A stretch of 51,838 nt of DNA, from positions 1 to 51,838 of the forward strand of contig JAKADP010000009.1 of assembly GCA_021820465.1 (NCBI GenBank), written 5' to 3'. The position numbers and the translations under genes are program-made. Shown in pieces: positions 1-8,222 of this stretch. The notes beneath the pieces were generated by a model, which was not told the origin of the DNA, searched no databases, and saw nothing but the letters and a program-made list of their open reading frames with translations. Each line of letters begins with the position of its first letter. Position 1 is the stretch's first letter. This DNA comes from Bacillota bacterium. Lineage in GTDB: Bacteria > Bacillota > Sulfobacillia > Sulfobacillales > JAIMBI01.

Positions 1-280
1 AGTCCCGATCGTATGGCCAAGGTCGCGAGCAGCGCGGGCAAGCGCTCGCGATGCTTTTCTCTGGGCCGGTCGCCCGCCCGCGCTCCCTAACATGGCTGCG
101 GTGTCGGCGGGCCATGGGATCGGCAGAGCGGGACGACGACTTGGCTACGGTGGAGAAGGGGGCAGGATGGCGTCATCATGGTGGGCATCCCGCCTCTCTG
201 GAGCTCCGAAGGCGACCCGCTGCAAGACTTCGCCAGCGAAGACGCGGCGCGAGAGACCCGGTGTCGGGCGGCTGGCGCGA
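1..280. other. No gene recognised at left edge
   Basis: Several overlapping reading frames exist here, but all have arginine/alanine-rich compositions typical of out-of-frame GC-rich DNA. None has a convincing ribosome binding site or a recognisable domain. The segment lies downstream of the terminator of the minus-strand secreted-protein gene. Confidence 0.5.
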
Positions 281-318
281 CAAAGAACCGCCCCGAGCCT
301 TGACGCCCGGGGCGGTTC
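281..318 (-). terminator. Rho-independent terminator of the secreted Y_Y_Y/Ig-like gene
   Basis: An 11-bp perfect inverted repeat, GAACCGCCCCG at 285-295 and CGGGGCGGTTC at 308-318, is separated by a 12-nt loop. Read on the minus strand the stem is followed by a T-rich stretch (TTCTTTGT). It lies about 28 bp beyond the stop codon at 346, as expected for that gene's terminator. Confidence 0.85.
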
Positions 319-345
319 CGACGTGCGGGCACGACGAGCGATCGG

Positions 346-3324
346 TTACGTGTCGCTGCCTGAGATGGGTTCGTCGGTCGTGGCGCCGGATGTCGTGCCG
401 ACCAGCCACACCGGCGCGCTCGAGGCGCTGACGGGAATGTCCACCGTCACGCTGCCCGACGACGTAGGCCCGGCCGCCGTCGTCCGCCACACGAACCCGC
501 TGGGTGGCGTAGGCAGCGTGACCGCCAGCGCATGGCCCGTGCTGTTGGGAATGGGATCGCCACCCGCATCCACGTTCACCACCTGCAGCTCCTGAGCCTG
601 ATTGGTGTTGAGGGTCAGCGGGTTTGCATCCGAGATGGGCGAGCCGTTGAGCTCCACCGCAGGACCCGATGTGGCCGGTCCCGGAACGACCGTCACGGTG
701 AAGGACACGGGCGGTACGGTCGGGTTGGACACATCCTGGATGGTGATGGTGGCCGTCCCGGCGTGGCCCAAGACCAGAGGCTTCATGTAAAGGGTCGTGG
801 CGTTGTCACCCGTGTACCACTCATCAGACGTGAACCACTGGTTGGATACCCCAAACGATCGGACATCGAAGCCGTTCGGATGAAAGGATGCCACGCCGCT
901 GTTGCTTGATGTCACGACGAGGCCATCCCCGCCATTGTTCCAGTAGTGATTGAACACCACCGGGGCGCCCAGGGCGTTGAACGCCTGCAAGTCGAGCCCA
1001 TACACCTTCGATCCCGCGCTGAGATTCCCGGTGCCGGGCCAGTTGCTGTGGCTGATGGAAGAGTGGTCTTCGCTGAAGTTGACGTGAAGGCTCGTGGCGT
1101 ACGAGCTCGCGGGCACCACCGTGTACTTGTCGGTCTTCCAGGCACGCCGCACCTGCCGCGCGCTTGACATCGTATAGAACGAATGGCCCAAGTCCGCTTG
1201 ACCGTACACCCGGAACGCGAAGTGGTCGTGGCGGTTGGCCGCCGCACCCGACGGCGTGCTCACCTCAATCGTGGCCACACCCTGGCCATTGGTGAACGCC
1301 TCATACAGGTCACCCGAGTGAGAGGCCCCGTTCGGCAGGATGGCGGTGCCGGTCGTGGGCTGCAGGAGGTCAAACCAGATGGGCTGCCCCGCCTGGGCCA
1401 CCGGCGTGCCAAACTGATTGGTCAGCTGTGCCGACACGGTAGTGCTGTGCCCCGCCAGAACGCTGAACCCGCTAGGTTGGTCACCGTTCCGGGTCTCGTG
1501 GAACATCGTCTTCATCCACGCCGGCGCCAGCACGGCGTAGCCGTTGACCGGCGCCGCGAAATCGTAGGGCGCGGTCGCGGTGTATCCGGTCGTCGTGTCC
1601 GTCACCGTGATGGTGGGGTTGGTGGCCGTGTGGGTGTAGTCCGTCGACACGTACACTGTGGCCAATCCCGAGGTGGTGAGGATGCTGTCCGAGGAGATGT
1701 TGGAGCTGGTGTACCGAGTCCCCAAGCTCAGCCCGTGCGTGGTTTCGACGGGGTCGGGGTAGTAGTACAGCTGGGCATGCTGGGTGTTGTCCTGAAGCAT
1801 GAATGTGGCGGCAGCCCCGGCTCCCGTGGTCACCAGGTTTCCGTTTTGATCCACCACTTCGATCTGATACTCCGTGTACGCACTGCCGTTGACGAACACC
1901 TGGCTGGTGGAAATGGCCAGATGGTTGGCTGCCCGCACTTCGTCCAGCGCAATGGTAGCGCTGGCGCCCGCCAGTCCCGACGAGGCGGCGCTCACCGTGA
2001 TGCTGCCGGACCCGGCCTGCACGTCATACACTTGGGCCGACGCCTGCGAGGTGCCGCGGGGAATGTACACGGATTCGGTGGTTTGTGTGCCGCTGGGGCT
2101 GAAGCTCCCGGGTCCTGCCAGAGTGAGGGTGACGTAGCGGCCCACCGACGTGGAGTCGGCATTGGCGGCCTGGTCATTGAGCCCCACCCAGACCGTGTCG
2201 CTGTTGGCGAAGTTGTTGGCCAGGCTGGGCAGCATGGGGGTCACGGTGAGCGAGGCGGCTTGCGGCACCAAGGCCGACACCACCGCGCTGGCGTAGCTGA
2301 CGTTGGCGGCTTGGCTTTGGCCCGCCGCACCGCCCGCGGACGTGGCCGCTGACTGCAGATGGTCCGCCGAGACGGTGTAGGTGGCGCCGCCGCCCCCCGG
2401 CGGCACGTCCAGCTGAATCGTGCCCACCCCGCTCGTGATCGAGACCGTCGCGGGGCCCTCTTGCCCCCCGAAGTTCACCAGGGAGCTGGATCCCGTCACC
2501 ACGACCGAGCCGTTGAAGTTGGCCACCGTGTTGTGGTTCGAGTCCTGCACCGTGACGGTGACGGTGTCGGTGGCTACGCCATCCGCCACCACCGTGGGGC
2601 TGGCCAGGGACACGGCCACGGCGGACGCCATACCGTACTCGGTTGTGGTGCCAACGAGGCTCATCAGCGCACCGTGCGGATTGTTGGCCGCCAGCGGACT
2701 TTTGGCGTAGGCCACGTAGGTCACGGCGCCACTCCCGGGCGGCGTAAACGAAAAGGTGCTGCTCGACTGGTAGGCCCCGCTCTGGTGCCACTGGCCGTTT
2801 TGCTCCCACCAAAACTGGTACACGGGGTCAAAGATGTGCTGAGCGGTGGCCGTCAGCACAATCGAGGTGCCGGCGGGCGCGTCGGTCGTGGACGCGGACA
2901 CCGTGACGGCACTTTGGACAAACACCCCGTCAGGCAGGGTCGTCTGGGCCGCGGCCCAGTCTCCGGCCGCCACCTGGCTCTTGTCCAAGACGTCGACCGC
3001 CACGAGGTAGTTGCCGGCCGACGGCGTCGAGAGCGTGAAGCTGGAGCTCTGCGAGTAGTTTTGGGCGTCCACCCACTGCCCGTTGGGCTCCTGCACCCAG
3101 AACTGATACAAGGCGGTGCCGTTCGGGTCCTGGGCACTAGCTTGGAACGTCACGCTCCCTTCGACCGAGGAGCGCGTAGGGCCGGACAGCGACACAGAGC
3201 CCGGCGTGACCGTCGGCCCGCTCTGGGCCACCGCCAGCGCCGGGGGAAGCAGGGAGAGCCAGAGGAGCGATGAGGCCAATGTCAACCCGTAGCGGGCCTT
3301 GCGGGATCCTGCGGAGGTCACCAC
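346..3324 (-). CDS. Large secreted protein with Y_Y_Y-type and Ig-like (Big-1-like) domains
   Basis: The product is about 992 residues. The GTG at 3324 was chosen because AGAAAGG lies 6 nt upstream; an ATG at 3384 would place 20 extra residues before the signal peptide. The N-terminus is a clear signal peptide: basic (SRKARYG), hydrophobic core (LASSLLWLSLL), likely cleavage after AVA. Two repeats follow, each with YQFW...NGQW and a Y...SSSF...P..G.Y pattern, resembling the Y_Y_Y (three-tyrosine) beta-sandwich. Next come Big-1/invasin-like segments (VVADGVATDTVTVTVQDSN) and several Thr/Ser/Val-rich beta-sandwich regions. There is no LPXTG motif or C-terminal membrane helix, so it is probably released or non-covalently surface-bound. 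An adhesin or S-layer-associated role is inference. It is monocistronic with its own terminator. Confidence 0.75.
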   Translation of the reverse strand: MVTSAGSRKARYGLTLASSLLWLSLLPPALAVAQSGPTVTPGSVSLSGPTRSSVEGSVTFQASAQDPNGTALYQFWVQEPNGQWVDAQNYSQSSSFTLSTPSAGNYLVAVDVLDKSQVAAGDWAAAQTTLPDGVFVQSAVTVSASTTDAPAGTSIVLTATAQHIFDPVYQFWWEQNGQWHQSGAYQSSSTFSFTPPGSGAVTYVAYAKSPLAANNPHGALMSLVGTTTEYGMASAVAVSLASPTVVADGVATDTVTVTVQDSNHNTVANFNGSVVVTGSSSLVNFGGQEGPATVSITSGVGTIQLDVPPGGGGATYTVSADHLQSAATSAGGAAGQSQAANVSYASAVVSALVPQAASLTVTPMLPSLANNFANSDTVWVGLNDQAANADSTSVGRYVTLTLAGPGSFSPSGTQTTESVYIPRGTSQASAQVYDVQAGSGSITVSAASSGLAGASATIALDEVRAANHLAISTSQVFVNGSAYTEYQIEVVDQNGNLVTTGAGAAATFMLQDNTQHAQLYYYPDPVETTHGLSLGTRYTSSNISSDSILTTSGLATVYVSTDYTHTATNPTITVTDTTTGYTATAPYDFAAPVNGYAVLAPAWMKTMFHETRNGDQPSGFSVLAGHSTTVSAQLTNQFGTPVAQAGQPIWFDLLQPTTGTAILPNGASHSGDLYEAFTNGQGVATIEVSTPSGAAANRHDHFAFRVYGQADLGHSFYTMSSARQVRRAWKTDKYTVVPASSYATSLHVNFSEDHSSISHSNWPGTGNLSAGSKVYGLDLQAFNALGAPVVFNHYWNNGGDGLVVTSSNSGVASFHPNGFDVRSFGVSNQWFTSDEWYTGDNATTLYMKPLVLGHAGTATITIQDVSNPTVPPVSFTVTVVPGPATSGPAVELNGSPISDANPLTLNTNQAQELQVVNVDAGGDPIPNSTGHALAVTLPTPPSGFVWRTTAAGPTSSGSVTVDIPVSASSAPVWLVGTTSGATTDEPISGSDT

Positions 3325-3602
3325 ACCACACCTTTCTGAGACAGCACTGCGCGCAGGGAAACCCCACCGAGGGAATAACGCCAAGGGGCGCTGGGGCTAG
3401 GTGGAACACCGCTATCTTACCACCAATAAAGGGTGTTGGCTCCTGTAAGGCTATAAAAGGTTAAACATTCGACGCGAGCGCGCGGCAACGCCGCCGCACC
3501 TCGCCCTTCGACGGGGTCCTTTGTCATGGGGGACGAGCGAACCCGGGCGTGAATGCGGCCGGGGGGCGGCCGTCACCCGGTTGACGGGCTCCCGATGTAA
3601 CC

Positions 3603-4676
3603 CTAGTGGAGCGGCCCCAGGCGAGGCAACAAGGTGAGTGCGGTCTCGTGGTACAGGGCGGCCAGTGCCTCTGAGGAGAGGTCGAGGCCATAAATCTTCC
3701 AGCGGCCCTGCAAGCCTGGGTGGCGCGCTTGGCCAGGGCTGTAGTCAAAGTACTCGTCGCGGGTTTCCAGCATGCGGTACACCGTGCGGTAGTCCTCACG
3801 GGTGGCCGGCCAGTCATCCAAGCCGAAAGCCACCCGGCCCCGGTGCGCCTCCAGAAAGTCGTGCGCCGTGTACGGCTGGCGGCCCAACTCCGCCGTGCGG
3901 GCAGCAATGTCCACGGTCAGATTGGGGTGGCGAGCCAGCAGGGCGGATGCCAGGGCGAGATCCTCCGCGCACGAGGCGACGTGCGCCCCGATAAAGCGCG
4001 TCTGGGGATGGCGGGCCATGACCGCTTCCCAGTCCCCAATCAGGTCAGCATGGCGGGGCACGCCGGGGCCATAGAAGTGCCAGTCCGGGTGGCGGACCAG
4101 CTCCTCGTACCGCTCGTTGGTGGCATCCAGCGGCTCGAAGAACGCCATCGGGTCTGCGACGTGAATCATGATGGGGACGCCGCGCTCGCCGCACGTGGCC
4201 CACAGGCCATCCAGCCGGGGATCGGAGAGGGCTAGCCGCTGGCCGTCCGGCGTCCGGCGGGTGAGCCCGACGTCCTTCCACACCTTGAGCCCCTCGGCGC
4301 CGTCGTCTAGCGCCTGGCGCAGTTCGCGGGTCAAGCGCTCGCCGAAGGCCTCATCGCGGAGCGCATGGTCCCAGTCCACGGTGGCAAACACCGCAAACCG
4401 GCTCGGGTATGGCCCGCGGAATCGCTCGAGGTGGGCCGCCAGCCGCGCGCCACTCCCGCCATCCAGGTCCACCATGGCGGCGACGCCCGCCGCGTCCATC
4501 TCGTCCACCAGCGCCGGGACGTCCGTGACTTGCCACTGCCCGCCCCACTGAGAGTGGTTGTGCAGGTCGATGACTGGATGCCGCGGATGCGCGACCGGGT
4601 GCGTGGGCACCCGCAGCATCGAACGGGGGCGAAAGTCCGACAGGGGCAACTCGGCGGGGGTGGGGGCATTTGGCAT
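3603..4676 (-). CDS. Amidohydrolase-2 family metal-dependent TIM-barrel hydrolase
   Basis: The product is 357 residues. The ATG at 4676 follows AGGAGGG with 5-nt spacing. Family signatures run in order: an N-terminal metal motif VIDLHNHSQWGG (HxH type), GLKVWKDVGL, IMIHVADPMAFFEP, FIGAHVAS and the late aspartate in FGLDDWP, ending with a KIYGLDLSSEALAALYHETA helix typical of this amidohydrolase subgroup. Such enzymes hydrolyse or decarboxylate small aromatic or lactone-like substrates; the substrate here cannot be told from sequence. The gene follows the Rieske gene by 57 bp on the same strand and may be the last gene of the suf transcript. No strong terminator separates the two. Confidence 0.8.
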   Translation of the reverse strand: MPNAPTPAELPLSDFRPRSMLRVPTHPVAHPRHPVIDLHNHSQWGGQWQVTDVPALVDEMDAAGVAAMVDLDGGSGARLAAHLERFRGPYPSRFAVFATVDWDHALRDEAFGERLTRELRQALDDGAEGLKVWKDVGLTRRTPDGQRLALSDPRLDGLWATCGERGVPIMIHVADPMAFFEPLDATNERYEELVRHPDWHFYGPGVPRHADLIGDWEAVMARHPQTRFIGAHVASCAEDLALASALLARHPNLTVDIAARTAELGRQPYTAHDFLEAHRGRVAFGLDDWPATREDYRTVYRMLETRDEYFDYSPGQARHPGLQGRWKIYGLDLSSEALAALYHETALTLLPRLGPLH

Positions 4677-4733
4677 AGTGGCCCTCCTGTGCGGAATACC
4701 GTGTGGGGAATCCCGGCATCAAAGAGGCGCCAT

Positions 4734-5042
4734 CTACACCACGTCGATGTAGATAGCGCCATCCAGAATCTTGGTCGGATAAGTCGCGACCGGTGCAAAG
4801 GCGGGGTAGTGCACGGCCTTGCCCGTGCGGATGTCAAACTGCCCGCCGTGGCGGGGGCACTCGAGAATGGTGCCCCGCTGCTCACCGTCGGAGAGGGTGG
4901 CCTCGGCGTGGCTGCAGATGTCGTCCAGCGCGAAAATCTGGCCCTGCCACGCCAAGAGGCACACATCGTAGCCGGCCACCGAAACACCAAGGGGAAAGCC
5001 TTCCGTCAGCTCGTCGACGGCGGCTGCGCGTTGCCATGCCAT
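4734..5042 (-). CDS. Rieske [2Fe-2S] ferredoxin-like protein
   Basis: This is a 102-residue single-domain Rieske protein. The two cluster-binding motifs are CSH (Cys43, His45) and CPRHGGQF (Cys62, His65), the spacing expected of soluble Rieske ferredoxins of the NirD/dioxygenase-ferredoxin type. There is no signal or membrane segment, so it is cytoplasmic. The ATG lies 2 bp after the sufB stop codon, with GGAGGGAG inside the end of sufB, so translation is probably coupled to sufB. As a 2Fe-2S protein encoded in an Fe-S assembly operon it could be a client or an electron donor for the pathway; either role is inference. Confidence 0.9.
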   Translation of the reverse strand: MAWQRAAAVDELTEGFPLGVSVAGYDVCLLAWQGQIFALDDICSHAEATLSDGEQRGTILECPRHGGQFDIRTGKAVHYPAFAPVATYPTKILDGAIYIDVV

Positions 5043-5044
5043 AC

Positions 5045-6445
5045 TCAGCCGATGGCTCCCTCCATCTCGAACTTGATGAGCCGGTTCATCTCGACCGCAA
5101 ACTCCATCGGCAGCTCCCGCGTGAACGGCTCGATGAAGCCCATCACCACCATGCGGGTCGCGTCCTCTTCCGACAGGCCGCGGCTCATCAGGTAAAACAG
5201 CTGCTCTTCACTCACCTTGGTCACCGTCGCCTCATGCTCCATCTCCACGCGACTGTCAGACACCTCGGTGTAGGGAATCGTGTCGGAGTTTGACTCCTCA
5301 TCCAAAATCAGTGTGTCGCACTTGACGTTGGACTTCGCTCCCTCGACGCCCTTGGCCATGTGCACCAGCCCGCGGTAGGTGGTTTTGCCGCCGTGCTTGG
5401 AAATCGACTTGGACAAAATGGTCGACGTCGTGTGCGGGGCGTAGTGGTACATCTTGGACCCGGTGTCTTGGTGCTGGCCCTTGCCGGCGACCGCGATGGA
5501 CAGCACCATGCCGCGGGCGCCCTCGCCCACCAGGTACACGGATGGGTACTTCATGGTGACTTTGGACCCGATGTTGCCGTCAACCCACTCCATGGTGGCG
5601 TTCTTCTCGGCGATGGCCCGCTTGGTCACCAAGTTGAACACGTTGGACGCCCAGTTTTGCACGGTCGTGTAGCGCATGCGGGCGCCTTCTTTGACCAGAA
5701 TCTCCACCACGGCCGAGTGCAGCGACTCGGAGTTGTACGTGGGGGCGGTACAGCCTTCCACGTAGTGCCCGAAGGAGCCTTCATCGGCAATGATGAGCGT
5801 GCGCTCAAACTGGCCCATGTTTTCCGAGTTGATGCGGAAGTACGCCTGCAGCGGGATGTTGCAGTGCACCCCCTTGGGCAGGTATACAAACGACCCGCCA
5901 CTCCACACCGCCGTGTTGAGCGCTGCGAACTTGTTGTCCTCGGACGGGATCACGGTGCCAAAGTACTCGCGGACCAAGTCCGGGTACTCACGCAGGGCGG
6001 TGTCGGTGTCGGTGAAGATGATGCCCTGCTCCTCGAGGTCCTTGTGGATGTTGTGGTACACCACCTCGGAGTCGTACTGCGCCGACACTCCGGCCAGGAA
6101 CTTGCGCTCCGCCTCGGGGATCCCCAGGCGCTCAAACGTGTCCTTGATTTGCTGAGGCACCTCGTCCCAGGTTTTGCCCTGGCGGTCGGACGGCTTGACG
6201 TAGTACACGATCTTCTCAAAGTCCAGCGCCGACAGGTCGGCACCCCACTTCGGCATCGGCTTCTTCAAGAAGATGTCGAGCGCATGCAGGCGGAAGTCCA
6301 GCATCCAGGCCGGCTCCTGCTTGATCCGGGAAATCTCCTCGACCACTTGGCGGGTGAGGCCCTTCTGAAACTTCAGGACGCCGACGTCCCCGTCGTTGAA
6401 CCCATACTCGTATTCCTCGGACACCAGCTGCTGTCGCGTTGCCAT
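5045..6445 (-). CDS. sufB: Fe-S cluster assembly scaffold protein SufB
   Basis: The product is 466 residues, the normal SufB length. The ATG at 6445 is preceded by AAAGGAGGC; an in-frame ATG at 6517 would add 24 uncharacteristic residues. SufB hallmarks are the N-terminal [11 protein letters not shown] region, [30 protein letters not shown], the beta-helix core with [21 protein letters not shown], and the C-terminal [21 protein letters not shown]. SufB forms the SufBC2D scaffold with SufC and SufD (both upstream), receiving sulfur from SufS via SufU. It is the fifth gene of the operon, 93 bp after sufU, and that gap starts with a stem-loop. Confidence 0.97.
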   Translation of the reverse strand: MATRQQLVSEEYEYGFNDGDVGVLKFQKGLTRQVVEEISRIKQEPAWMLDFRLHALDIFLKKPMPKWGADLSALDFEKIVYYVKPSDRQGKTWDEVPQQIKDTFERLGIPEAERKFLAGVSAQYDSEVVYHNIHKDLEEQGIIFTDTDTALREYPDLVREYFGTVIPSEDNKFAALNTAVWSGGSFVYLPKGVHCNIPLQAYFRINSENMGQFERTLIIADEGSFGHYVEGCTAPTYNSESLHSAVVEILVKEGARMRYTTVQNWASNVFNLVTKRAIAEKNATMEWVDGNIGSKVTMKYPSVYLVGEGARGMVLSIAVAGKGQHQDTGSKMYHYAPHTTSTILSKSISKHGGKTTYRGLVHMAKGVEGAKSNVKCDTLILDEESNSDTIPYTEVSDSRVEMEHEATVTKVSEEQLFYLMSRGLSEEDATRMVVMGFIEPFTRELPMEFAVEMNRLIKFEMEGAIG

Positions 6446-6507
6446 CGTGCGCCTCCTTTCAACTCGATGCCTTGAACTCTCGTGGCGCCGTGGGCGCCCC
6501 TGCATGT

Positions 6508-6550
6508 GAGCCACCACGCCTACGCTTGCTCAGCGTACCTAGTGTGGCTC
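6508..6550 (-). other. Intercistronic stem-loop between sufU and sufB
   Basis: GAGCCAC at 6508-6514 pairs with GTGGCTC at 6544-6550 (7 bp). Inside these arms TACGCT and AGCGTA form a second 6-bp stem. The structure covers the sufU stop codon and is not followed by a T-run, so it looks like an mRNA-processing or stabilising element rather than a terminator. Confidence 0.5.
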
Positions 6551-7003
6551 GGCACGCCCGCCCCGAGCCGCGAGCGCCTCCATCAGCGCGTTGTGCGCCA
6601 GCGTGGCACACTTGACGCGCGCAGGAAACTTCCGCACGCCCCCCAGGGCCTCCAAGTCCCCGGGCGGCGCCCCCTGGCCCGTGGGGTTCGTCAAAAAATG
6701 GACGAAGCCGCGGGCGACCGCGGTGGCTTCAGGCACCGGCTTTCCGACCACCGCGTCGCCCAGCATCGAGGCGGATGCCATGGAAATGGAGCACCCGTGG
6801 CCCGAAAACCGGTAGTCCGTGATGCGGCCATCTTCCACCCGGAGGTCCACGGCAATTTTGTCGCCGCACGTGGGGTTGTGCAGGCCCATCGAGTGGGTGG
6901 GCTCAGGGAGCGTCCCCATCCGGCGGGGATTTTGGTAGTGGTCCAAAATCACCTCGCGGTACAACTCGTCCAAGTTAGCGCCCAAAATATCGCCCCACTT
7001 CAC
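6539..7003 (-). CDS. sufU: SufU: zinc-dependent sulfurtransferase partner of SufS (NifU-like fold)
   Basis: The product is 154 residues. The zinc/sulfur-acceptor residues of SufU are present: Cys46 with Asp48 (TCGDK), Cys71 (GHGCSIS) and Cys132 (RVKCATL), plus the LYREVILDHYQNPRRMG N-terminus. The 18-21 residue insert between the second and third cysteine regions (TNPTGQGAPPGDLEALGGVRKFPAR) marks the Gram-positive SufU type rather than IscU. The GTG start at 7003 overlaps the end of sufS by 29 bp, so translation is probably coupled; an in-frame TTG slightly downstream is the alternative. SufU accepts the persulfide sulfur from SufS and passes it to SufBCD. Confidence 0.95.
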   Translation of the reverse strand: MKWGDILGANLDELYREVILDHYQNPRRMGTLPEPTHSMGLHNPTCGDKIAVDLRVEDGRITDYRFSGHGCSISMASASMLGDAVVGKPVPEATAVARGFVHFLTNPTGQGAPPGDLEALGGVRKFPARVKCATLAHNALMEALAARGGRAEPH

Positions 7004-8222
7004 GGAGGCCGTCCACCAGCCGGTCGACGTCCTCTCTTGTATTGTACAAGTAAAAGCTGGCGCGTGCCGAGGACTGGATCGCCAGGGTCTGCATGAGGGG
7101 CTGGGCGCAGTGGTGGCCCGCCCGCACCGCGATGCCCTGGCTGTCTAACACCTGGGCGACGTCGTGGGGATGCACCCCCTCACAGTTGAAGGTTACGAGA
7201 GCCTGACGGTCGGTGGGCGGTCCGTACACGGTCACCCCGGGCAGCTGAGTCAGGCGCTCGGCCGCCTCTTGGGCCAGCGCGCGGCTGTGGGCGGCGATGC
7301 GGTCCATCCCCACGCGGTCGAGAAAGGCGACCGCCGCTCCAAGCCCAATGGCGCCGGCCACATTGGGCGTGCCGCCCTCAAAGCGATACGGCACGTCGGC
7401 CCAGGTGGCCCGCTCGCGATCCACCTCGGCAATCATCTCGCCGCCATAAAGCAGTGGGTCGGTTTCCGCGAGACGCTCCGGGCGCCCGTACAAGCCCCCG
7501 ATGCCCGTGGGCCCACACATCTTGTGGCCGGAGAAGGCAAAAAAGTCCACGCCCAGGTCAGACACGGACACAGGGAGGTGGGGGACGGACTGGGCTCCGT
7601 CCACCACCACCACCGCGTCTTGCCGGTGTGCCAGCTGCACCACGTCGCGAATGGGGTTTTCGGTGCCCAGCACATTGGAGACGTGCGCCAGCGCCACCAG
7701 GCGGGTGCGGGCGGTGAACGCGGCCCGGAGCGCGGCCAAGTCCAGGCGCCCCTCGGGCGTCAGGTCCACGTAGACCAGGTGGGCCCCGGTAGCGCGTGCG
7801 GCCTGCTGCCAGGGCACCAAATTCGAGTGGTGCTCGGCTGGTGTCAGCAAGATTTCGTCGCCGGGCTGCAAGTGGCGCCGGGCCCATCCATACGCCACGA
7901 GATTCAAGCTTTCGGTCGTCCCGTGCGTGAACACCAGGGTGTCCGGCTGGGCACCGATGAACCCGGCCACCTGCGTGCGCGCTGCTTCGTAAGCCTCGGT
8001 GGCGCGCCCTGCCAGCGTGTGCACGCTGCGGTGGACATTGGACGGGTAGTCCCGATAGTACTCGCACACGGCATCAATGACCGCCGTCGGCTTTAAGCTC
8101 GTGGCCGCGGAATCCAGGTACACCAGCGGATGGCCGTTCACCGTCTGCTGGAGGGCGGGAAATTCCTGCGCCAGCGTGGTCCAAGACGGGGTGGTGCCGG
8201 CGGCGAGCGGGGAAGCGCTCAT
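6975..8222 (-). CDS. sufS: Cysteine desulfurase SufS (group II)
   Basis: The product is 415 residues. It is a PLP fold-type I enzyme that removes sulfur from L-cysteine. Lys234 in SGHKMCGPTG is the Schiff-base lysine and Cys372 in RAGHHCAQPLM is the catalytic cysteine in the group II motif. EHHSN and the VDGAQ aspartate bind PLP. The C-terminal ARASFYLYNTREDVDRLV is standard for SufS. The start overlaps the sufD stop as ATGA. Adjacency to sufU fits the dedicated SufS-SufU pair of Gram-positive bacteria. Confidence 0.97.
   Translation of the reverse strand: MSASPLAAGTTPSWTTLAQEFPALQQTVNGHPLVYLDSAATSLKPTAVIDAVCEYYRDYPSNVHRSVHTLAGRATEAYEAARTQVAGFIGAQPDTLVFTHGTTESLNLVAYGWARRHLQPGDEILLTPAEHHSNLVPWQQAARATGAHLVYVDLTPEGRLDLAALRAAFTARTRLVALAHVSNVLGTENPIRDVVQLAHRQDAVVVVDGAQSVPHLPVSVSDLGVDFFAFSGHKMCGPTGIGGLYGRPERLAETDPLLYGGEMIAEVDRERATWADVPYRFEGGTPNVAGAIGLGAAVAFLDRVGMDRIAAHSRALAQEAAERLTQLPGVTVYGPPTDRQALVTFNCEGVHPHDVAQVLDSQGIAVRAGHHCAQPLMQTLAIQSSARASFYLYNTREDVDRLVDGLREVGRYFGR

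Noticed and set aside
1183-2352. A 389-codon plus-strand frame opposite the secreted protein
   Set aside because: Arg/His/Gly-rich composition, no ribosome site and no domain; it mirrors the minus-strand beta-sandwich gene.
6975-8222. Apparent missing cysteine in SufS (SSARASFYLYNT where E. coli has CRAS)
   Set aside because: The catalytic cysteine of group II enzymes is the one in the RAGHHCA motif (Cys372), which is present.
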